DNA from: Dyella jiangningensis
Lineage (GTDB): Bacteria; Pseudomonadota; Gammaproteobacteria; Xanthomonadales; Rhodanobacteraceae
Assembly: GCA_000632805.1 (NCBI GenBank)
Contig: CP007444.1
Coordinates: 434,001 to 498,000, forward strand
Direction: 5' to 3'
DNA length: 64,000 bases
The position numbers and the translations under genes were made by a program. Below, piece by piece: positions 1-8,256 of the stretch (within the stretch, counting starts at the first letter, position 1; every line of letters starts with the position of its first letter). The notes under the pieces are model-generated. The model saw only the letters and a program-made list of their open reading frames with translations. It did no database searches and was not told where the DNA came from.

Positions 1-1261
1 AGGGGTCTTCTTCCGCCAGCCGTCCAAGTGCCTGCGAGAGCTTCTGCTCCTGCCCCTTGTGCTTCGGTTCCAGCGCCAGGCCGAACATGGGTTGCGGCAC
101 GGATATCGGCGCGAGGTGGATGCGATCCTCGTCGTGCGAATCGTGCAGCACCGCATCGAAATGGATTTCTTCCACCTTGGCGATGGCGGCGATGTCGCCG
201 GGAATGGCGTGCTCGATCTCTTCGTGCGTCTTGCCGCGCAGGCGGAACAGGTGGCCCACCTTGAAGGCCTTCTTGCTGTCGTCGATGTAGAGCTGTGTGT
301 CCTTGCGGATCGTGCCTTGCCAGACGCGGAAAATGCCCAGCTTGCCGACGAACGGATCGTTGACGATCTTGAACACGTCGGCGATCACGTGCTGCTCGGG
401 ATCCGGGTTGACGGTAATCGCCTCATCCTCGCCATTGAGGAAAGGCGGTGAGTTGCCTTCGGCAGGATTGGGCAGCAGGCGTTCGGCGAGTTCGAGGAAT
501 TCCTTCACGCCGGCGCCCGTGCGCGCGCTGACGAAGCAGATCGGTATGAGGTGCCCTTCGCGCAGGCACTGCTCGAAGGCATCGTGCAGTTCCTGCGGGC
601 TGAGGTCGTCCTCGCCGGAATCGAGGTAGTGGCCCATCACCGATTCGTTGATCTCCACCACCTGGTCGACGATGCGCTGGTGCGCTTCGGCCAGTGAGGA
701 GAAATCGGTCTGGCCCTCGCTGTGGAAGAAGCAGTCGCGCACCAGCTTGCCGCCCTGTCCAGGCAGGTTCACCGGCAGGCATTGCGTACCGAATTCATCG
801 CGTAGCGCGTCAACCAAGGCGCTGAGGCTGGCACCCTCGAAGTCGATCTTGTTGATTACCAGGATGCGGGCGAGGCGTCGCTCACCGGCGCGCTCCATCA
901 TGCGACGCGTGCCGTATTCGATGCCGTTGCAGGCGTTGACCACTACGGCAACGGTTTCCACCGCCGCAAAGGTGGACAGGGTCGGTCCGCGAAAATCCGC
1001 ATAACCCGCTGTATCGATGAGATTGATATGGCAGCCGTTCACATCGATGCTTGCGATGGCCGAGTCGATGGAGTGGCCACGCGATTTTTCCTGTGGATCG
1101 GTATCCGATTGCGTGGTGCCGCGCTCCACCGTTCCCTGCGCCTGGATAACGCCGCCGGCATGCAGCAGCGCTTCGAACAGCGTGGTCTTGCCTGAGCTGG
1201 AATGGCCGGCAAGGGCGATGTTGCGGATGTTTTCCGTGTGGGTGCCTGTCTGGATATTCAT
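1..1261 (-). CDS. Elongation factor G paralogue (FusA2-like), 5' part only
   Basis: This translational GTPase starts at 1261 and runs off the left window edge, so only about 420 N-terminal residues are visible. The GTPase motifs are clear: P-loop GHSSSGKT at residues 19-26, DTAGYADF at 83-90 and NKID at 137-140, followed by the beta-barrel domain II. The P-loop reads GHSSSGKT instead of the AHIDAGKT type of canonical ribosomal EF-G. Known families with this P-loop are the second EF-G paralogues (EF-G2/FusA2), whose role in translocation is less clear. The paralogue call is inference from this motif. The gene is transcribed away from the TonB-like genes at 1.7 kb. Its first 23 bases and upstream bases are repeated in inverted orientation about 220 bp upstream. 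Confidence 0.88.
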   Translation of the reverse strand, partial: MNIQTGTHTENIRNIALAGHSSSGKTTLFEALLHAGGVIQAQGTVERGTTQSDTDPQEKSRGHSIDSAIASIDVNGCHINLIDTAGYADFRGPTLSTFAAVETVAVVVNACNGIEYGTRRMMERAGERRLARILVINKIDFEGASLSALVDALRDEFGTQCLPVNLPGQGGKLVRDCFFHSEGQTDFSSLAEAHQRIVDQVVEINESVMGHYLDSGEDDLSPQELHDAFEQCLREGHLIPICFVSARTGAGVKEFLELAERLLPNPAEGNSPPFLNGEDEAITVNPDPEQHVIADVFKIVNDPFVGKLGIFRVWQGTIRKDTQLYIDDSKKAFKVGHLFRLRGKTHEEIEHAIPGDIAAIAKVEEIHFDAVLHDSHDEDRIHLAPISVPQPMFGLALEPKHKGQEQKLSQALGRLAEEDP

Positions 1262-1506
1262 CGCGATCCCCGCCGGAAGCTGTTTGCCCGCAAGACCAGG
1301 AAGAGAGAGGGAGCGTATGTCGATACGCGACCGAGCGATGACGCAGGATGGCGGACAAACAGATCCGGCCCGAAGGGTTGCCCCGTCAGTGCGGACATGC
1401 GGCCGCGCGCGGCTTGACCATGGCGCCACCATGGCCTGCGCCCCGCACGACCACCTGCCCGCACTGACGGGGCAACGGGGATTGCGATGAATATCCAGAC
1501 AGGCAC
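1242..1506. repeat. Nested inverted duplication of the EF-G gene start
   Basis: Bases 1242-1264 (start of the EF-G gene, minus strand) recur as an identical inverted copy at 1484-1506. Inside these arms an 18-bp perfect inverted repeat lies at 1377-1394 and 1459-1476, with a weaker symmetrical core around 1426 containing two CCATGG sites. The outer and inner arms are not concentric, because the left side has about 100 extra bases. The right copy begins a 61-codon open frame (1487-1672) that opens with MNIQTGT as EF-G does and then diverges. No homologue of that frame is recognised and it is probably not a gene. The rest of the gene-free stretch up to 1709 holds only a small hairpin (TGACCC/GGGTCA at 1688-1702). 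Confidence 0.75.
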
Positions 1507-1709
1507 TAACACGATGCGACCCTCCTCTGGCGAGGCGCGGGCTCGTGCCGACGATGACCTGCGGCGCCGCACGAAGCCGCGCAAGCGGCTGACGATGGCG
1601 GGCCGTCATGGTCGTCCAGGCGTGCAGGACGCGGGGGCGGTCATGGCGGATACGGCCGGGGAGGCCGTTTGACTAGGGTTTCCCCAATGACCCGCAGGGT
1701 CAAGTTGCA

Positions 1710-2801
1710 GTGCGGGGAAGGGGAACCCGCGGACGCCTCGCTTGTCACCTGAAGTCTCCCCTCGTGCGGCAGGAAGGAACCTCGCCGTGCGGCTGTCCTG
1801 TCCCACAGAAGGGAATCGTCATCGAACGTACCGAGCAGGTCGAACATCATCGCTGGGCGCCATTGCAGCCCGCGACACGCGGGCTGGCGCCCTTGGATGC
1901 CCCCACGCGCGCGCTGCTGCACCAGATGCGCTGGCGCCAGGCGCCGCCCGAGCGGGGACGCCGCTGGGTTGCGCTCGGCCTCGTGCTGGCGCTGCACGTG
2001 TTGTTCGCGCTGCTGACCTGGCATGAGCTGAGGCTGCGTGCGCTCGAGGAGGCTCGGCCTGGTCGCAGGGATGCCTTGCAGGTTCGCCTGATCCCCGCGG
2101 CGGCGCCGGCCGTTCCCGCTGCGCCGCCCGCCATGGCGCCGCCGCCTCCACCGCCGCCGACGCGGCCCCTCGTGCGCGAGCCGCCGGCGAAGCAGGCAAT
2201 GACCGTGACCTTGCCTGAGCCCGCACCGGCGCCGCCCGCCACGGTGGCGACCGCGCCGCAGCTGTACGACGCGACGGGACAGCCAACCTTGCCCGCCGCT
2301 GCGACGAGCGCGCCGGCACCGTCCGCACCGGGCTACGTGCAGCGCACGCCGCAGGGAAACACGCAGGTGATGAAGCACGACAGCCCGGTCACCTACAAGG
2401 CAACGCGTTTCGCCAAGGACTGGAACGACAGCGCGAGCTCGGTCGACGACGCCTTGAAGCGCGCGGTGGACAAGACCACGGTAACGCACACGTTCCATAT
2501 CGCGCCGGGGGTGCGCATCCACTGTGCCGTTGCGCTGGCAGCGCTCGCCGGGGGCTGTGGCGGCGATCCGCCACCGAAGCCTTCGAGCAAGAGCGCGGAT
2601 GCGCGCCTCAACATGGCGCCGGCGAATCCCTTGGTGCCCGACATGCCGGTACCGAAAGGGCCGAGCGTGGAGGAATGCATCGCCATCTATCGCGCCGATA
2701 AACCGCTGCCGCAAGGTTGCCCGGTCGATACGCCCACGCGCGCGGTGGACGCGGAGATGCGCGAGCGCTCGCAGCAGCCGGCCAGCCCTCAGGGGCATTG
2801 A
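1710..2801 (+). CDS. TonB-like anchored proline-rich protein, shorter paralogue
   Basis: The function is not recognised. One hydrophobic helix (about residues 86-103, VALGLVLALHVLFALL) follows a basic stretch. A proline/alanine-rich region containing PPPPPPP comes next, then a C-terminal domain of roughly 140 residues. This is the layout of TonB energy transducers, but no TonB C-terminal signature is visible. The C-terminal domain is shared with the next gene: GNTQVM, ATRFAKDW, DDALKRAVDKTT, GVRIHC, GCGGDPPPKP and MAPANPLVP all have counterparts there. The start is uncertain: GTG 1710 is given, while GTG 1764, TTG 1863 or ATG 1926 are possible and all keep the membrane helix. The downstream paralogue begins 67 bp after the stop, so the two are probably co-transcribed. 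Confidence 0.7.
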   Translation: MRGRGTRGRLACHLKSPLVRQEGTSPCGCPVPQKGIVIERTEQVEHHRWAPLQPATRGLAPLDAPTRALLHQMRWRQAPPERGRRWVALGLVLALHVLFALLTWHELRLRALEEARPGRRDALQVRLIPAAAPAVPAAPPAMAPPPPPPPTRPLVREPPAKQAMTVTLPEPAPAPPATVATAPQLYDATGQPTLPAAATSAPAPSAPGYVQRTPQGNTQVMKHDSPVTYKATRFAKDWNDSASSVDDALKRAVDKTTVTHTFHIAPGVRIHCAVALAALAGGCGGDPPPKPSSKSADARLNMAPANPLVPDMPVPKGPSVEECIAIYRADKPLPQGCPVDTPTRAVDAEMRERSQQPASPQGH

Positions 2802-2868
2802 CCGCTGACACGCAGCGTCGAGTGCATGGCCCACGCAGAATGTCAGCAGTGCCCGCTACACTGCGCCC

Positions 2869-4803
2869 ATGGAGAGGGAATCCGTAAGCCGGCTGACCGT
2901 GACGTTGCCATCGCCGAAGTCGGCGGCGGAGAGCGCGTTCGTCTTTCGCCGGCGGCGCACGGAACGGCCACGCGAGCGCTGGCTGCGCATCCTCGCCCTC
3001 GTCGGTGCCCTGATCGTGCACTTGGTGTTTCTCGTCGGCGCCGTGCTCGGGCCGGCGTATGACATGGAAGAGAATGAGGAGCCGAACACGCCGTTGGTCG
3101 TGCGCCTGATCGAGAAGCCGAAGGAAGAGCCGCCACCGCCGCCGCCCGTGCGCGGTACGCCGCCGAAACAGGTGGGGCCGGTGCATCGCGGCAATGCCAG
3201 CAATGCGCCGCGCACGGCGAAGCAGAGCAGTTCGTCCACACGCACCAACAGCGAAATCGCGCCGGTGCCGGTGTCTGCGTTGCAGACGCCGGTGATCGCG
3301 CAGGCGCCGACAGCTAGCGCGCCCAAGCCCACCATTACGGCCGCACCGCTGCCGCCGGTGAGCGTGCCCAAGCCTGCGCCCACCGAAACCCTGCAGCCCG
3401 TGCCTGCCGCGCCCGAGCCGCCGCAGGTCACGCTGGAAACGCCGCCTGCAGCCAAGCCGACGCCGCCGAAGTTCCAACCGGAGCCGGTGCGCAAGCCGCA
3501 GGCCGAAGGCAACCAGCCGCCACCGCCGCCCGCATCGATGGCGATCGAAGAGTTGCCGCCGCAGTCGGCACCGATGGTCACGCCGCCCACCATCGCGATG
3601 GAGAAGGCGGTGCCGGCCAACACCCGTCCCAGCATTGCGCCGGTGACTCGTGCCGAAGAACCCGTTGCGCCACCCGAGCCGGAGATGCAGGCCGTACCGC
3701 TACCCGCGCAGGCGGCACCGACGGTGAACCTGCAACCGCAGCCCAACACCGTGACCGCCGTAGTGCCGCGCGAACAGCCCCAGGTGGAATCGCCCGCCAT
3801 TCGCGTCGCCGAGCCGGAGCTGGAAGCGGTGCCGCTGCCGCCGAATCCGCAACCGAGTCTGGAACGCCCGCAGGCGCCTCGACTGCAGGCTGTGGCCCCG
3901 ACGGCGATCGCCATTGACAACAAGCCTTCCATCGCGCGCCCGCAGATCTCGGTCGAGCCACCATCGGAGGCGCCCTCGAACCAGCCGAGCGCCGCCTCGT
4001 CGCCGTCTTCGTCGCAAGCGGCGAACGCATCGAGCGCGCAGGCAAGCGCCACCGGCAGCCAGGCGAGCCAGTCGGCGGGCGAGCAGGGCGTGAGCAGCGC
4101 ACCCAACGCCACGCCGCAAGGCAGCAACAGCGGAACGCCGGGCCAGCCGAACGGCAGCGTCCAATCCAACGCGACGACCCAGGGCAGCGGCCTCAACCTC
4201 TCGTTGCCTCCAGGGCAAGGCAGCGGCCAGGGCAATGAGCGCGGGCAAGGCTCGTCCGGCAAAGGCGAGCAGGGCGTAACCGGCACGTATGTGCAGCTCA
4301 AGCCGCACGGCAACACCGAGATCATGTCGCACGGCACGCCCAATATCGGCTATCAGGCCACGCGCTTCGAAAAAGACTGGACGCCCGAAGGCGAAAGCTC
4401 GATCGACACCGCGTTGCGCCATGCGGTGGAGAAGACCACCCTGCGCCACACCTTCAACCTGCCGCGTGGCGTGCGCGTGGAATGCGTGGTGATGCCGCTG
4501 TTCCCGGTGGCGCTGTTCGGCTGTGGCGACGGCAATCCGCCGCCCAAGCCCGTTGATGACGTGGTCTACGACAAGATGAAGCTGGCGCCTGCCAATCCGC
4601 TGGTGCCCCCGGCACCGTCCACCGCCGGCGCGCCGACCATGGCCACGATCAAGCTGGACAACAGCGCCCAATGTGCCGCGGCGCGCGTTGCTGGCGGTCC
4701 GTTGCCGCCGGGGTGCACCAACCTCGATCCGGTCACCGTGCCGACCGGGCCGGCCCGTTCCAGCAGCGCATCGTGGGTACCGGCAAGCGACCAGTTTCAT
4801 TGA
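2869..4803 (+). CDS. TonB-like anchored proline-rich protein, longer paralogue
   Basis: The function is not recognised. This 644-residue protein has a basic N-terminus (FRRRRTERPRERW), one membrane helix at about 42-60 and the run KPKEEPPPPPPVR near 85-97. A very long Pro/Ala/Val-rich low-complexity region follows to about 380, then a Ser/Gln/Gly/Asn-rich linker to about 470. The C-terminal domain (about 475-610) matches that of the preceding gene: GNTEIM, ATRFEKDW, IDTALRHAVEKTT, GVRVEC, GCGDGNPPPKP, LAPANPLVP. The pair looks like a tandem duplication in which this copy gained the longer linker. The topology suggests an inner-membrane anchor with the conserved domain across the periplasm. 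TonB-like energy transduction or envelope scaffolding are guesses only. Confidence 0.78.
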   Translation: MERESVSRLTVTLPSPKSAAESAFVFRRRRTERPRERWLRILALVGALIVHLVFLVGAVLGPAYDMEENEEPNTPLVVRLIEKPKEEPPPPPPVRGTPPKQVGPVHRGNASNAPRTAKQSSSSTRTNSEIAPVPVSALQTPVIAQAPTASAPKPTITAAPLPPVSVPKPAPTETLQPVPAAPEPPQVTLETPPAAKPTPPKFQPEPVRKPQAEGNQPPPPPASMAIEELPPQSAPMVTPPTIAMEKAVPANTRPSIAPVTRAEEPVAPPEPEMQAVPLPAQAAPTVNLQPQPNTVTAVVPREQPQVESPAIRVAEPELEAVPLPPNPQPSLERPQAPRLQAVAPTAIAIDNKPSIARPQISVEPPSEAPSNQPSAASSPSSSQAANASSAQASATGSQASQSAGEQGVSSAPNATPQGSNSGTPGQPNGSVQSNATTQGSGLNLSLPPGQGSGQGNERGQGSSGKGEQGVTGTYVQLKPHGNTEIMSHGTPNIGYQATRFEKDWTPEGESSIDTALRHAVEKTTLRHTFNLPRGVRVECVVMPLFPVALFGCGDGNPPPKPVDDVVYDKMKLAPANPLVPPAPSTAGAPTMATIKLDNSAQCAAARVAGGPLPPGCTNLDPVTVPTGPARSSSASWVPASDQFH

Positions 4804-4929
4804 TGCCGTCGCGGCGCGCGTGCTTAGGTAAATTTACGCGGTAGGGCTTGCGAAGTTTTGCGCTACCGGGCGCCTTGCCCGCGGTTCATGCTCGTGCGCA
4901 TCACCATGAAATCGGCCGTGAGGTGCAGC

Positions 4930-7506
4930 ATGCGCGCGATGCGTTGGCTTGGCCTGATGCTGGCGCTCGCCCTGCTGGCGGGCATTCCTGTCCATTCGCA
5001 ACAAGGCGCCAAGGCGACGACGCCCCAGGGCAACGCCGACTTCCGCGAGTGGCCGCACACCTTCGACATCGACGGCTTGCACATGGTGCTCCACCACCCG
5101 CAGCTCGACAGCTGGGTGAATGGCCAGCTCAAGGGGCGCATTGCGGTGGCGGTGAAGACCGGCACGCAGGTCGGCAGCGACGGCAAGTCGCATGACGTGA
5201 TGGCCTATGGCGTCGCCTGGGTCACCGCACGCACCGAAACCGACAAGGTGCTGCGCCAGGTGACGATGTCCCAGGTGACCGTCGACAAAGTGTCGTTCCC
5301 GACCGAAGCCGCGCAGCAGTCGCGCTATCTCGATGTATTGCGCAAGATCGCGGCGCGTAGCCACCAGGTGGCCAACCTCGACACGCTCGAAGCCTCGCTG
5401 GCGATCAGCCAGCAGGAGAACGACGTGAAGAACGAGGCGGTGCGCAACGATCCGCCACAGATCATTTTCTCGTTCAAGCCCGCGTTGCTCGTACTGATCG
5501 ATGGCGCACCCGCCAGCAAGCCGTCGGGTACGGCGGGCGTCAATCGCATCGTCAATACGCGCTCGCTGTTGCTGCAGGTGGGTTCGCAGTACTACCTCAC
5601 GTTTGCGGGGCGATGGGTAAGGTCATCGTCGCTGGATGGTCCATGGACGCTGACGAAGGCGCCGCCGCCGGCCGTGACCCAGGCCGCGCACGCGCCGGTG
5701 AATGCCAAGCAGGTGGACACGTTGGAGAATCCCTCCGATGCGCTCAAGAAGGTGCTCGACTCCGGACAGCTGCCCGAGATCTTCGTGCGGTCCCAACCGT
5801 CGGAATTGATCATGGTGGATGGAGAGCCTCAATTTGCCTCCATTCCGGGCACGCAGCTCGCTTACGTGGACAACACGGCGTCCGACGTGTTCGTGGACCA
5901 GGCGCACGGCCTCACGTGGTACGTGCTGATTTCCGGCCGCTGGTTTACGTCCGAATCCACCAATGGCCCATGGCGCTACGTGGCTGGCGAATCGTTGCCG
6001 GCCGATTTCGCCAACATTCCTTCGGACAGTCCCAAGAGCGCGGTGCTCGCGTCGATTCCCGGCACGCCCGAAGCGCGCGAAGCGCTGATCGCCAACAGCA
6101 TTCCGCAGACCGCGACGGTGAACAGCAAAAACACCGTGCTTCACCTCGATTACGACGGCGCACCGCAATTCCGTCCCATCGAAGGCACGGCGCTGTCGTA
6201 TGCATGGAACACCGAAGTGCCGGTGATACGCGTGGATGCCACCGCGTATTACGCCGTGCAGAACGGCGTGTGGTTCACCGCGGGCAATCCCAACGGGCCG
6301 TGGTCGGTCGCACTGGAGGTGCCATCGGTGATCTATTCGATTCCTCCAAGCTCGCCGCTGCATTACGTCACCTACGTGTTCGTCTATGGGCACGAAGGCA
6401 ACGACGTCTACGTGGGCTACTCGCCCGGCTATTACGGCACTGTCGTGAGCGGCGGGGTGGTCGTGTACGGCACCGGTTACGCGTGCGATCCGTGGGTAGG
6501 CAACGACATCTGGTACGGCTGCCCTGCCACCTACGGATTCGGCGTGTCGTTCGGCTGGACGCCGTGGGCGGGTTGGGGTTTCGGTTATGCCTGGGGTTGG
6601 GCGTGGGCCTCGGCGTGGTACGGACCGTGGTGGGGACCCTGGGGTTATTGGGGTTATTACCCTGGCTACTACCCCGGTTACTGGGGCGGTGCGATCGCGG
6701 CAGCCAACGTGTACGGGCGCTGGGGCAACGCGGTGGTGTCGGGGCAGGTGGCCGGCTGGGCCAATCCGTGGACGGGCAACGTCGGTCGCGCAGGGCGCGG
6801 TGGTTATTACAACGAAGCCACCGGTGGCCGCGGCGTGGGCTACGCCGGGCGCAACACCAATATCTATACCGGCACCACGACCGCTGCCGCAGGAGGCATC
6901 CGCTACAACCCGCAGACCGGCCGCGTGGTTGGGGGGCAGGGCGGTGCGGCGGTAAATCCGTACACGGGCAATGCGGTGGCGGGCGGCACGCGCACGGTGG
7001 CGAACACCAACACGGGACGCGTCACGCAGCAGGCAGGCGTTGCCGGCCGCACTGACCAAGGGGCCGGCGCGGCGGGAGCTTTCAACTCACAGGGCGCGGG
7101 TGGCGACGCGCGCGGCGCCGGTTACGTCCACTACGACAAGGCGACTGGCGAAGTGAGTCGCGGCGGCGTGGTGGACATCAACGACAAGGTCTATGCCGGC
7201 AAGGACGGCAACGTCTATCGCTACGATGAGGGCCAGGGCTGGCAGAAGGTCGACAACAAGGGCGACTTCAATCGTGTGAATGGCCCGGACAGCGCCGACA
7301 CCAATCGCGATCGCATGGCGCGTGCTCGCAGCGCGGACAGCACCCAGTTCCAGCAGCGCGAACAGGCGCGCCCGCAGCAACGCCAGCAGTTCGATCGCAG
7401 CAACTACAACAGCCGTTACCACGGCCAGATGGGCGGCTTCCGCGGATCGGCGGGTGGTGGTCGCTTTGGCGGCGGTGGGCGGATGGGCGGCGGGTTCCGG
7501 CGCTAG
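4930..7506 (+). CDS. Large secreted Tyr/Trp/Gly-rich protein with GPW repeats
   Basis: An 858-residue exported protein. ATG 4930 is chosen because GAGG lies 6 bases upstream and it gives a clean signal peptide (WLGLMLALALLAGIPVHS). Upstream ATGs at 4888 and 4906 are possible. After an N-terminal domain come three similar modules ending in W...GPW: GRWVRSSSLDGPW, GRWFTSESTNGPW and GVWFTAGNPNGPW. A stretch extremely rich in Tyr, Trp and Gly follows (about residues 490-590). The C-terminus is Gly/Asn/Thr-rich and ends in an Arg/Gly-rich tail (GGGRFGGGGRMGGGFRR). Similar proteins occur in Burkholderia and Ralstonia under labels such as carbohydrate-binding family V/XII, without a demonstrated function as far as I know. 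It lies 126 bp downstream of the TonB-like pair on the same strand. Confidence 0.72.
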   Translation: MRAMRWLGLMLALALLAGIPVHSQQGAKATTPQGNADFREWPHTFDIDGLHMVLHHPQLDSWVNGQLKGRIAVAVKTGTQVGSDGKSHDVMAYGVAWVTARTETDKVLRQVTMSQVTVDKVSFPTEAAQQSRYLDVLRKIAARSHQVANLDTLEASLAISQQENDVKNEAVRNDPPQIIFSFKPALLVLIDGAPASKPSGTAGVNRIVNTRSLLLQVGSQYYLTFAGRWVRSSSLDGPWTLTKAPPPAVTQAAHAPVNAKQVDTLENPSDALKKVLDSGQLPEIFVRSQPSELIMVDGEPQFASIPGTQLAYVDNTASDVFVDQAHGLTWYVLISGRWFTSESTNGPWRYVAGESLPADFANIPSDSPKSAVLASIPGTPEAREALIANSIPQTATVNSKNTVLHLDYDGAPQFRPIEGTALSYAWNTEVPVIRVDATAYYAVQNGVWFTAGNPNGPWSVALEVPSVIYSIPPSSPLHYVTYVFVYGHEGNDVYVGYSPGYYGTVVSGGVVVYGTGYACDPWVGNDIWYGCPATYGFGVSFGWTPWAGWGFGYAWGWAWASAWYGPWWGPWGYWGYYPGYYPGYWGGAIAAANVYGRWGNAVVSGQVAGWANPWTGNVGRAGRGGYYNEATGGRGVGYAGRNTNIYTGTTTAAAGGIRYNPQTGRVVGGQGGAAVNPYTGNAVAGGTRTVANTNTGRVTQQAGVAGRTDQGAGAAGAFNSQGAGGDARGAGYVHYDKATGEVSRGGVVDINDKVYAGKDGNVYRYDEGQGWQKVDNKGDFNRVNGPDSADTNRDRMARARSADSTQFQQREQARPQQRQQFDRSNYNSRYHGQMGGFRGSAGGGRFGGGGRMGGGFRR

Positions 7507-7537
7507 GCCGGCAACCCGCCACACGTGTGGCAAAGCC

Positions 7538-8119
7538 TCAACGGAGGATGCCGTCGGCCTTCATCTTCGGAATCAACGTCTGCGCGAGCTGCGTCGACGT
7601 TTTGGGGATGTCGTTGGTGGCCACGTTCTCGGTGGTGACTGTCCAGATCAGCTTCTCGTTGCGCGCATCCCACACGCTGGTTTCCAGCGTGACCACTTCG
7701 TACTGGTTGATGTCGGGCGTGGACGCCCACGCTCCGCCGTACCAGCCGTAGAAGCCGCCGTAGTACGGGCCGCTCGGCGTGACACTGACCTTCTGTTGCA
7801 CGCGCTGCACGCGCGTCACCAGCACGGCCTGCGCACCGGTGCCTTTCACCAGGTCGCGCAGTCGCACCGCGCCGCCGTTGCCGGGCGGGATCTGCGTGTA
7901 GCTGGCGGCAGCCTGCACGCCGGCAGCCTGCAGCTGCTGCGCGAAGGTGTCTTCGAAGACACGCCGCATGGTGTCACTGCGCGAGATGCCCACGACCACC
8001 ACGCTGGATGCCGGCGGGCCGGCCCACGAAGGATCACGCCACTGGTTGGTGACGCTGACGGTCGAGCACGCACAAAGCACCACGCTGACGGCGATGACGA
8101 ACAGACGCAGGAGTTTCAT
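7538..8119 (-). CDS. Small outer-membrane lipoprotein, DUF4136-like
   Basis: A 193-residue lipoprotein. The signal peptide MKLLRLFVIAVSVVLCACS ends in a lipobox with the lipidated Cys at residue 18. The mature part starts STVSVTNQWRDPSWAGPP, followed by a segment naming a short conserved motif (VVVVGISRSDTMRRVFED). A Gly/Tyr-rich insertion (GPYYGGFYGWYGGAW) lies in the second half. The general pattern resembles DUF4136-type lipoproteins, whose function is unknown; this assignment is tentative. It converges with the Tyr/Trp-rich protein gene, with 31 bp between the two stop codons, so it is not part of that transcript. Confidence 0.75.
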   Translation of the reverse strand: MKLLRLFVIAVSVVLCACSTVSVTNQWRDPSWAGPPASSVVVVGISRSDTMRRVFEDTFAQQLQAAGVQAAASYTQIPPGNGGAVRLRDLVKGTGAQAVLVTRVQRVQQKVSVTPSGPYYGGFYGWYGGAWASTPDINQYEVVTLETSVWDARNEKLIWTVTTENVATNDIPKTSTQLAQTLIPKMKADGILR

Positions 8120-8220
8120 GGCATGGCTCCATGGCAAAAAGCCCACGCGAAAAAGGTGGGCGGCAGCCGGATTGTGCGGTGGCTTTTGTGGAGGCCACGC
8201 GATTGCGATCCGGCAGGACG

Positions 8221-8236
8221 ACTTACTTAAGTAAGT
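8221..8236. repeat. Perfect 16-bp AT-rich palindrome
   Basis: ACTTACTTAAGTAAGT reads identically on both strands and stands out as AT-rich in a GC-rich context. It lies 20 bp beyond the stop of the patatin gene, between that gene and the start of the lipoprotein, both on the minus strand. It could be an operator for the lipoprotein gene (it sits about 100 bp upstream of its start) or a weak hairpin. Confidence 0.45.
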
Positions 8237-8256
8237 GCCGTCTGCGTCGCGGCCAG

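Noticed and set aside
1487..1672. A 61-codon open frame on the plus strand starting MNIQTGT.
   Set aside because: Its beginning is an inverted copy of the EF-G start and the remainder has no family likeness; it is best explained by the duplication.
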